Origin: an uncultured Caldimonas sp.
GTDB taxonomy: Bacteria; Pseudomonadota; Gammaproteobacteria; Burkholderiales; Burkholderiaceae
Length of the DNA stretch: 64,000 nucleotides
Reading direction: 5' to 3'
NCBI RefSeq assembly: GCF_946480305.1
Contig: NZ_CAMLJQ010000009.1
Span: 62,001-126,000, forward strand
Under the pieces are notes generated by a model. It did no database searches and was not told the origin of the DNA. It worked only from the letters and a program-made list of their open reading frames with translations. Shown piece by piece: positions 56,244-64,000 of this stretch. Numbering within the stretch: the first letter of the stretch is position 1; every line of letters starts with the position of its first letter. Both the position numbers and the translations under genes were made by a program.

Positions 56244-56326
56244 GTTATCCATTGCATCGCCTTTTTGCATCGGTTTATCGTCAATACAGTTGCTTCATCC
56301 GCTTCCCATCCCTGAAAGGACACGCG

Positions 56327-56926
56327 ATGAACATCCTGCAAGTCAACTCCAGCGCCCGCGCCGACGGTTCTCACTCCACCCGCTTGGCGAACACCATCGT
56401 GGAGCGCCTGCGCGCCGCGCATCCCGACGCCGCCGTGACGGTGCGTGACCTGGCCCGCACACCGCACCCCGCGCTCGACGAAGCCGCACTGCAGGCCTTG
56501 TTCACCGACCCCGCCCAGCGCACGCCTGAGCAGGCGGCCCGCGTGGCACTCGACGACGCGCTGATCGCCGAGATCCAGGCCGCCGACGCGGTGGTGCTGG
56601 GCGTACCGATGTACAACTTCGGCATTTCCACGCAACTGAAGAACTGGATCGACGCCATCTCGCGCGCCCGGGTCACCTTCCGCTACACCGAGACCGGCCC
56701 GCAAGGCCTGCTCACCGGCAAGAAGGTCTACGTGGCGCTGACGCGAGGCGGCCGTTACCGCGACACGCCGGCCGACAGCCAGGTGCCCTACCTGCGCACG
56801 GTGCTTGCGTTCCTGGGCATGACGGACGTTCAGTTCTTCTACGCTGAAGGCTTGGCGATGGGTGCCGATGCCGAGCGCGAAGGGTTGAACACCGCCGAGC
56901 AAGAGATCGACAGCGCCCTCGCCTGA
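56327..56926 (+). CDS. azoR: FMN-dependent NADH-azoreductase
   Basis: A 199-residue flavodoxin-fold protein beginning [11 protein letters not shown] with phosphate-loop residues S-x-S-T-R. The FMN-contact motif is [15 protein letters not shown], and later T-R-G-G-R-Y is present. It reduces quinones and azo compounds by two-electron transfer using NADH. ATG 56327 follows GAAAGGA. A pirin gene starts 34 bp after the stop, and together they form an electrophile/quinone-response unit under the divergent LysR. Confidence 0.92.
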   Translation: MNILQVNSSARADGSHSTRLANTIVERLRAAHPDAAVTVRDLARTPHPALDEAALQALFTDPAQRTPEQAARVALDDALIAEIQAADAVVLGVPMYNFGISTQLKNWIDAISRARVTFRYTETGPQGLLTGKKVYVALTRGGRYRDTPADSQVPYLRTVLAFLGMTDVQFFYAEGLAMGADAEREGLNTAEQEIDSALA

Positions 56927-56960
56927 CACCGATCGCCACTGCAACACTGAAGGAGTTCTC

Positions 56961-57836
56961 ATGTCGACCGCCCTCGCCTCCGACACCGTCACCCGGCCGC
57001 GCACCGTCGAGCGCCTGGTGAATGGCATCGCCACCTCCGACGGCGCCGGCGTGAAACTGACGCGCGTGCTCACGCAGCCGCTGCAACGCCGGCTCGACCC
57101 CTTCCTGATGCTCGACAGCTTTCGCAGCGACGACCCGGACGACTACGGCGCCGGCTTCCCCGACCACCCGCACCGCGGCTTCGAGACGGTCACCTACATG
57201 ATCGCGGGCCGCATGCGCCACCGCGACAGCGCCGGCAACGAGGGGCTGCTGAGCAACGGCGGCGTGCAGTGGATGACCGCCGGGCGCGGCGTCATCCACT
57301 CCGAGATGCCGGAGCAGGAAGACGGGCTGATGGAAGGCTTTCAGCTGTGGCTCAACCTGCCCGCGCAGGACAAGATGACCACGCCGTGGTATCGCGACTT
57401 CCAGAGCAGCGAGGTGCCGCAGTTCACCACACCCGAAGGCGTGACGGCGCGCGTGATCGCGGGCGCCAGCCACGGCGTGGCGGGCGCGGTGCAGCGCGCG
57501 CACACCGAGCCGCTGTACCTCGACCTGCACTTTGCGGCGGGCAGCCGCTTCGAGCAGGCCCTGCCAGCGCAGCACAACGCGTTCGTCTACGTGTACGCCG
57601 GCGAGTTGCAGGTGGCCGGCACTGCGGTACCCGAAAAGCGCATGGCAATTCTTGCCAACCAGGGTGAGCCCGATGGCGTGGTGCTGCAAGCGGAGCAACC
57701 GGCACGTGCGCTGCTGATCGCCGGGCGGCCGCTCAACGAGCCGATCGCGCAGTACGGCCCGTTCGTGATGAACAGCAACGAGCAGATCTTCCAGGCGGTG
57801 GAAGACTTCCGCGCCGGACGCTTCGCGCACGGCTAG
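56961..57836 (+). CDS. Pirin family protein (cupin)
   Basis: A 291-residue bicupin. Metal ligands are H69 and H71 (H-P-H-R-G-F-E-T) with H113 and E115 (G-R-G-V-I-H-S-E-M). Bacterial pirins often show quercetin 2,3-dioxygenase activity or act as redox-linked modulators. AAGGAG precedes ATG 56961. It forms an operon with azoR. Confidence 0.92.
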   Translation: MSTALASDTVTRPRTVERLVNGIATSDGAGVKLTRVLTQPLQRRLDPFLMLDSFRSDDPDDYGAGFPDHPHRGFETVTYMIAGRMRHRDSAGNEGLLSNGGVQWMTAGRGVIHSEMPEQEDGLMEGFQLWLNLPAQDKMTTPWYRDFQSSEVPQFTTPEGVTARVIAGASHGVAGAVQRAHTEPLYLDLHFAAGSRFEQALPAQHNAFVYVYAGELQVAGTAVPEKRMAILANQGEPDGVVLQAEQPARALLIAGRPLNEPIAQYGPFVMNSNEQIFQAVEDFRAGRFAHG

Positions 57837-57905
57837 CCGAAGCAGGCTCGGCCACGCATCTTGGCGCATGTGGGGACGCTAACGATCCGCTGCGGTCGTC
57901 GGCGC

Positions 57906-58013
57906 GAGATCGGGCAGACGCGGTGTTCTGCTGCGCTCATGTCCCCCGTCCCGGGCTGTGCCCGGGCCTCCTCCTTTACTTCGCTACGCAGAACACCGCG
58001 CCTGCCCGATCTC
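57906..58013. repeat. 108-bp imperfect palindromic element
   Basis: Outer arms of 26 bp (57906-57931 and 57988-58013, starting GAGATCGGGCAG) are complementary with a single mismatch. A second perfect inverted repeat, CCCGGGC-TGT-GCCCGGG (57950-57966), lies in the loop. The element fills most of the gap between the pirin and MarR genes, which converge. It may be a REP/MITE-like dispersed element; on transcription it would fold into a long hairpin. Confidence 0.75.
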
Positions 58014-58041
58014 CGGTTTCAATGCCAACCGAACACGTCAC

Positions 58042-58554
58042 CTAGCGGGCAGCGGCCTTCGCAGCCCGGGGTGCCGCGCGGGTGGTCTTGCGTGCAATCG
58101 GCAGCTTGACGGGTTCTTCGAGCGTGGGGTCCGGCAGCGCGGCCACCTGATCGAGCAGCGTGAACAACTGGGTCAGCACCTGCGGCCCCAGATGCGACTC
58201 GATCAGGTCGTAGCGCGCGTCGATGCGCGCGGCCATCTTCTCGACCAGCTTGCGGCTCTTGGGTGTGAGCTCGACCACCACCTTGCGCTGGTCGGTCGAG
58301 ATCCGGAAGCGGCGCACCAGGTCGTCGCGCTCCATGCGCTCCAGCACGCCGGTGAGGCTGGGGCCGGGGATGCAGCACTGCTCGGCAATCTGGCCGATCT
58401 CCATCTCGCCTTCGCGCGAGAGCGTGCGGATCACCCGCCATTGCTGCTCCGTCACGCCGGCCTGCTTGAGGTTGGGGCGGAAGTAGCGCATCACCGCCTC
58501 GCGTGCCCGCAGCAAGGAATGGGGCAGGTTGCGATGCTGGATCGTGGCCGACAT
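58042..58554 (-). CDS. MarR-family regulator, HpaR-like
   Basis: A 170-residue protein with AAGGAG before ATG 58554. Its winged helix is of MarR type (Q-I-A-E-Q-C-C-I-P-G-P-S-L-T-G-V-L-E-R-M, D-Q-R-K). The overall layout matches HpaR, the regulator of homoprotocatechuate degradation, but no hpa genes lie nearby. A basic Arg/Ala tail extends about 25 residues. It may control itself and wrbA. A palindromic site lies in its promoter. Confidence 0.85.
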   Translation of the reverse strand: MSATIQHRNLPHSLLRAREAVMRYFRPNLKQAGVTEQQWRVIRTLSREGEMEIGQIAEQCCIPGPSLTGVLERMERDDLVRRFRISTDQRKVVVELTPKSRKLVEKMAARIDARYDLIESHLGPQVLTQLFTLLDQVAALPDPTLEEPVKLPIARKTTRAAPRAAKAAAR

Positions 58555-58573
58555 GAAGTGTCTCCTTTGTTCT

Positions 58574-58609
58574 TGAAGCGGATGCTTCAGATATTCTAGG
58601 AGCGCTTCA
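58574..58609 (-). promoter_or_regulatory. MarR gene promoter with palindromic operator
   Basis: On the minus strand TAGAAT (about 58594-58599) is a 5-of-6 match to the -10 box. TGAAGC-GGAT-GCTTCA (58574-58589) is a perfect dyad just downstream, and one more half-site, GCTTCA, lies at 58604-58609 just upstream. This fits autorepression. The -35 match is poor. Confidence 0.55.
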
Positions 58610-58630
58610 TGCGCGGGATGCCCTGAGCGG

Positions 58631-59257
58631 CTACGGCGCCTCCACCTTCAGGCGAGCGGCGATCTGCGTGGCATGCCGCCCCTGGAAGCGGGCCATCGCC
58701 AGTTCGTTGTCGCTCGGCATGCGCGAGCCATCGCCACCGGTGATGGTGGTGGCACCGTAGGGGGTGCCGCCGGTGATCTCGGTCAGCGACATCTGCCGTG
58801 CCTCGGAGTACGGCAGGCCGACGACCACCATGCCGTGATGCAGCAGCGTCGTGTGAAAACTGAGGAGCGTCGACTCCTGCCCGCCGTGCTGCGTGGCCGT
58901 GCTGGCGAACACGCTGCCCACCTTGCCGATCAACGCACCCTTGGCCCAGAGGCCGCCGGTCTGGTCGAGGAAGTTGCGCATCTGCGCGCACATGTTGCCG
59001 AAGCGCGTGGGCACACCGAACAGGATCGCGTCGGCCTCGGGCAACTGGTCCGGCGAAATGACGGGCACGTGCGCAAACGCCGCGCGCGCCGCCTTCGCGC
59101 CGCTCTTTTCCAGCACCTCGTCGGGCACCAGTTCCGGCACCTGCCAGAGCTGCACCTCGGCCCCCTGCACCGAGCGCGCGCCCTCGGCCACGGCTTCGGC
59201 CATGCGATGGATGTGACCGTACATGCTGTAAAAGACGACATGGACCTTGGTGCTCAT
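58631..59257 (-). CDS. wrbA: NAD(P)H:quinone oxidoreductase WrbA
   Basis: A 208-residue flavodoxin-like protein. ATG 59257 follows AGGAGG. Motifs: F-Y-S-M-Y-G-H (FMN phosphate loop), [12 protein letters not shown], and T-Q-H-G-G-Q-E. It reduces quinones by two electrons and protects against redox cycling. MarR follows on the same strand after 76 bp with its own promoter-like sequence. azoR nearby has a similar role. Confidence 0.93.
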   Translation of the reverse strand: MSTKVHVVFYSMYGHIHRMAEAVAEGARSVQGAEVQLWQVPELVPDEVLEKSGAKAARAAFAHVPVISPDQLPEADAILFGVPTRFGNMCAQMRNFLDQTGGLWAKGALIGKVGSVFASTATQHGGQESTLLSFHTTLLHHGMVVVGLPYSEARQMSLTEITGGTPYGATTITGGDGSRMPSDNELAMARFQGRHATQIAARLKVEAP

Positions 59258-59368
59258 CGAAAACCTCCTGTGGAAACGGTGGTGGAACGTCGCGGACCAT
59301 CGTAGGCCGCAGGCACCAACGCTGCTGCAATCAGGGGTATGGCGCACCCCGCCCCATCCGGAGAAGAC

Positions 59369-60094
59369 ATGACCCAACCATCCTCCCCTTCCGCCGCGCA
59401 CCCCCTCAGCGACACGATCGAGTCGCCGCACATCCCCTTGCCCTATCGCTACCGCCCGGCACAGTCCAGCGACACGCGGCGCCCGCTGCTGCTGTTGCTG
59501 CATGGCGTGGGTGGCGACGAGAGCAGCCTCGCGCCATTGATCGAACGCCTGCCGGCCGACATCCACGTGGTGCTGCCGCGCGGCCCGCTCGCCGGCCCGA
59601 ACGGCGGCCATGCCTGGTACAGCATGCAGGTCACCGAAGCAGGCGTGCGGGCGCATCCGCTGGAATCGGAGGCCGCACGCGTGCAGGTGCTGCACTTCAT
59701 CGACGCCTTGCGGCAGGCCCATTCGTTCGACCCGCGGCAGGTCTACGTCGCCGGGTTCAGCCAAGGCGGCGTGATCAGCGCGAGCGTCGGCCTCACGCGG
59801 CCCGACAAGGTGGCCGCGATCGGCTTGCTGTGCGGCCGCATCCTGTCGCAGGTGAAATGGCAACTCGCGCCCGACGACCAACTCTCGCGGCTGCAGGCCT
59901 TTCTCGGGCACGGCGGTGCCGATGGCGTGATCCCGTCCGACTACGCGGTCGATGCCATGCACACGATGGCCGAGCACCGGGTGCAGTTGCTGTACCGCGA
60001 CTACCCGGGCGGGCACGAGATCTCGGCGCAGATGGCGGACGACTTTGCGCACTGGGTCGCGCAGCGGGCCGTGCTCGCATACGTCCACCATTGA
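59369..60094 (+). CDS. Carboxylesterase/phospholipase (alpha/beta hydrolase)
   Basis: A 241-residue protein starting at ATG 59369 (GGAG five bases before). The nucleophile motif is G-F-S-Q-G-G (Ser 131), the acid is in G-G-A-D-G-V-I-P and the His in P-G-G-H-E-I-S, all as in the small carboxylesterase/LYPLA family. No signal peptide is evident, so it is cytosolic. It is divergent from wrbA. Confidence 0.88.
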   Translation: MTQPSSPSAAHPLSDTIESPHIPLPYRYRPAQSSDTRRPLLLLLHGVGGDESSLAPLIERLPADIHVVLPRGPLAGPNGGHAWYSMQVTEAGVRAHPLESEAARVQVLHFIDALRQAHSFDPRQVYVAGFSQGGVISASVGLTRPDKVAAIGLLCGRILSQVKWQLAPDDQLSRLQAFLGHGGADGVIPSDYAVDAMHTMAEHRVQLLYRDYPGGHEISAQMADDFAHWVAQRAVLAYVHH

Positions 60095-60212
60095 ATGCCG
60101 CAGAAGCTGTAGGAGACGGACTACGGTGAGAGCTCAAGCCGTGTGACAGAAGCGGCTGCAGGGTGCGCCTAATCTCCAACCGTGTTCAACACATGGAGCA
60201 AAGGAAGTCGCT

Positions 60213-60593
60213 ATGAATGCCAAGAATCTTCTCGGTGGCCTGATCGCTGCGGTGTTTGCGGTGGGTGTTTCTGCACAGTCTGGTACGGGCACCTTCATCG
60301 AGCAACCGGCGCAGGGCCAGCAGTCCGACCGGTCGCAGATGGAACAGGGCGCGACCACCGACACGCAAGGCGGCTCGATGAACTCGTCGACCGACACCAG
60401 CACGGGTTACTCGGACACCAGCAACTCGAGCAGCTATTCCTCGCTCAACTCGGCGAACAACGACATGCACAAGCCAGCCCAGGGCGACGAGCGCCTGGAG
60501 AAAGGCCCGGTGTCCGACGGTGAACTGACGGTGTGGTGGCCGGGCATGGATGCGGCCGCCGAGAACGCTTCCTCGGGCGAGCTGCAGCAGTAA
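60213..60593 (+). CDS. Secreted Ser/Gly/Gln-rich small protein
   Basis: A 126-residue protein with an N-terminal signal peptide (residues 1-21, ending V-S-A-Q). The mature part is low-complexity, rich in Ser, Thr, Asn, Gln and Gly, ending with T-V-W-W-P-G-M-D. AAAGGAAG precedes ATG 60213. A strong terminator follows. Short Ser/Asn-rich exported proteins of this kind are common in Burkholderiales; their function is unknown. Confidence 0.78.
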   Translation: MNAKNLLGGLIAAVFAVGVSAQSGTGTFIEQPAQGQQSDRSQMEQGATTDTQGGSMNSSTDTSTGYSDTSNSSSYSSLNSANNDMHKPAQGDERLEKGPVSDGELTVWWPGMDAAAENASSGELQQ

Positions 60594-60610
60594 GCGCGCC
60601 CCTCCTGAAG

Positions 60611-60643
60611 AGCGCACCGGCTTCGCGGCCGGTGCGCTTTTTT
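60611..60643 (+). terminator. Rho-independent terminator
   Basis: AGCGCACCGGC-TTCGCG-GCCGGTGCGCT is a perfect 11-bp stem, with a run of six T starting at its last base. It ends the secreted-protein transcript, 17 bp after its stop codon. fadH (minus) ends just beyond it. Confidence 0.92.
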
Positions 60644-60657
60644 CCTGGCCGAGCTGC

Positions 60658-62757
<2,100 letters not shown>

Positions 62758-62925
62758 CTATCAGTCGGCAAAAACTACTGCGTGAGCATCTGCTGACCGG
62801 TTCTCGCGCAGGGCACCCCGGGCATGCAATTTGATTCCCGCAGCAAGCCGCCCTGGAAAGCCCATGCACCCCTTGCCCCCACGCCCGCTCCGCGAGACCT
62901 CCGTGCACTGCGCAGAGGAACGCAC

Positions 62926-63342
62926 ATGCCCTGGTTGAAGCTGCTGCACATTGCCGCCGTCCTCGTGTGGTGCGGCGCGCTGCTCTACCTCCCCCCCGCC
63001 GTGGCAGCCGGCACGGCGCGCGCGAACGGCGAACTGTTCCGAGCGCCGCATGGGGAGATGGCGCGCAGCGTGTTCACGCTGGTGGCAACGCCGGCGGCGC
63101 TGGTTGCCATCGCCTCGGGCACTGTGGTCTTTCTGCTCGACCAGACGCTGGCCGTGTGGCTCGTCGCCAAGTTGACGCTGGTGTGCGCGCTGGTGCTGTG
63201 CCACGCCGCCTGCGGCGTGCTGTTGCTGCGCGTCGAGCGCGACCGAGAACGGCCGGTGCACCTCGCCTGCAGCGTGGCGGGTGGGCTGTCGGTGCTGCTC
63301 ATCCTCGCGATCCTGGCGCTGGTGCTGGGCAAGCCGTTCTGA
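62926..63342 (+). CDS. HemJ/CopD-like membrane protein
   Basis: A 138-residue protein with four hydrophobic helices. ATG 62926 follows GAGGAA. The first helix, W-L-K-L-L-H-I-A-A-V-L-V-W, carries a His at the place seen in HemJ and CopD-like proteins, where it can ligate haem or copper. HemJ is a protoporphyrinogen oxidase, CopD a copper importer; which applies here is open. It neighbours a DUF2231 protein and a cytochrome oxidase gene, which favours a haem/copper role. A 234-bp gap separates it from fadH. Confidence 0.75.
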   Translation: MPWLKLLHIAAVLVWCGALLYLPPAVAAGTARANGELFRAPHGEMARSVFTLVATPAALVAIASGTVVFLLDQTLAVWLVAKLTLVCALVLCHAACGVLLLRVERDRERPVHLACSVAGGLSVLLILAILALVLGKPF

Positions 63343-63359
63343 TGCGCACGCCGATGTCG

Positions 63360-63818
63360 CTACCCGGTCACGTCGACCCCCACCGCATGCTCGTAGACCA
63401 GGCGCCCGCCGAGGTAGGCGGCCAGCGCGATCATCGCGGCGGTCAGCAGCGAAACGTACAACCCCCACGGCACCACCAGGGCCTGGTCGTCGCCCACACG
63501 CAGCAGCCAGTTCAGCGACGCCAGCGACAGCATCATCACGGCGATGATCGCGTGGCACCACGCGGTGACGAGCCGGCGTATCGGCCCCACCGTCACCAGG
63601 TCGACCACGCCGGCGAGGCTGGCCACCCATCCGCCCACGGCCCCCACCCCCGCAAGCCAGAGGCCGGCGCGGGCCCAGAACGGGTCTCCCCCCACGATGT
63701 AGGCCACGTCCACTGCGACGAGGCCGAGCAGGGCCGCGACCGGGAAGTGAATCATCATCGGATGCAGCGGATGCCCGGCAATGGCCGCGCGGCTGACGAT
63801 GGGGTCCTGTCGGGGCAT
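63360..63818 (-). CDS. DUF2231-family membrane protein
   Basis: A 152-residue protein with AAGGAG before ATG 63818. Four hydrophobic helices (about residues 24-45, 52-73, 86-106 and 115-138) and the motif A-G-H-P-L-H-P-M-M-I-H-F-P define DUF2231, whose conserved histidines suggest haem or metal binding. It is often found next to cytochrome oxidase genes. It converges with the HemJ/CopD-like gene with 17 bp between stops. Confidence 0.88.
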   Translation of the reverse strand: MPRQDPIVSRAAIAGHPLHPMMIHFPVAALLGLVAVDVAYIVGGDPFWARAGLWLAGVGAVGGWVASLAGVVDLVTVGPIRRLVTAWCHAIIAVMMLSLASLNWLLRVGDDQALVVPWGLYVSLLTAAMIALAAYLGGRLVYEHAVGVDVTG

Positions 63819-64000
63819 CGGCGGAAGCTCCTTGCGCTGACGGCGTTGCATGCGCTGGCCGGCTGTGGCGGGCCTCAGTCGGCGGTCGACCCCGCGGGGC
63901 CGGCGGCGCACACGATCGCCACGCTGTGGTGGTGGATGTTCGGATACGCGACGCTGGTGCTGGCGGCCGTCATCGCCTTGTGGCTCCATGCGCTGTACCG
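63771..64000 (+). CDS. Cytochrome c oxidase subunit II (lipoprotein), N-terminal fragment
   Basis: The frame is open to the right edge. A lipobox A-L-A-G-C (Cys codon at 63864) is followed by G-G-P-Q-S-A-V-D-P-A-G-P, which is typical of CoxB of caa3/aa3 oxidases, and then the first membrane helix (L-W-W-W-M-F-G-Y-A-T-L-V-L-A-A-V-I-A-L-W-L-H). The start is unclear: ATG 63771 is in frame but would overlap the divergent DUF2231 gene by 48 bp. Only about 75 codons are visible, so the copper site cannot be checked. Confidence 0.72.
   Translation, partial: MPGNGRAADDGVLSGHRRKLLALTALHALAGCGGPQSAVDPAGPAAHTIATLWWWMFGYATLVLAAVIALWLHALY

Noticed and set aside
58042..58554. Firm naming of the MarR gene as hpaR
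   Set aside because: No homoprotocatechuate-degradation genes are present; kept as HpaR-like only.

Overview
The window is high-GC DNA with dense, mostly ATG/GTG/TTG-started genes on both strands and many four-base ATGA or GTGA gene overlaps. The gene content points to a betaproteobacterium of the order Burkholderiales, probably the Rubrivivax/Leptothrix/Piscinibacter-like branch. Markers are a stand-alone second IF-1 gene, a PEP-CTERM protein, a CbrA-like symporter-kinase operon ending in a DnaQ-like exonuclease fusion, and a PHB-depolymerase-like esterase. That is inferred from gene content; no rRNA or tRNA gene is present to confirm it. I saw no CRISPR array, integrase, transposase or prophage.

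Layout. 1-2.1 kb: tail of an MDR alcohol dehydrogenase, a small membrane protein, a PEP-CTERM protein and a cysteine-rich copper-storage-type protein. 2.1-7.6 kb (minus): small membrane protein, Na+/solute symporter-histidine kinase, response regulator and PAS-exonuclease fusion. 7.9-13.9 kb: FdhA-like dehydrogenase plus a membrane protein, a diguanylate cyclase, a ketoacid-type CoA-transferase and a SRPBCC protein. 14-16.7 kb: a Pro/Ala-rich TonB-like envelope protein and a D-2-hydroxyacid dehydrogenase. 16.9-19.3 kb: a MerR/TipA-type regulator and an MFS exporter, each behind a 19-bp-spacer promoter with a matching dyad. 19.3-21 kb: infA, a long non-coding stretch and a Gly/Thr-rich lipoprotein pair. 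21.3-25.2 kb: lipase-like hydrolase, ybhP-like phosphatase/nuclease, clsB and ybhN-like genes in a tightly overlapping phospholipid operon. 25.2-29.5 kb: PHB-depolymerase-like esterase, LysR, several small proteins and a DUF502 protein.

29.6-40.1 kb (minus) is an accessory type VI secretion cassette: VgrG, a DUF4123 adaptor, a 1167-residue VasX/BTH_I2691-like membrane-active effector, two tandem DUF6708-type membrane proteins that are partly identical at DNA level, and an AT-richer orphan membrane protein. The first four genes overlap by 4 nt each. 40.4-49.5 kb holds a large PAS hybrid kinase, a small protein, and a solute-binding-protein/hybrid-kinase pair.

49.5-52.9 kb (minus) is the most interesting locus: a trypsin-NUC1 endonuclease fusion followed by a four-helix membrane protein (KwaA-like) and a DUF4868 protein (KwaB-like). 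This looks like a Kiwa-type anti-phage operon with an added protease-nuclease gene. 53-64 kb: cytochrome P450 plus ABM monooxygenase with a divergent ArsR regulator, LysR/azoreductase/pirin, a 108-bp palindromic element, MarR and WrbA, a carboxylesterase, fadH with a TetR-type operator, a HemJ/CopD-like membrane protein, DUF2231, and the start of a cytochrome oxidase subunit II gene.
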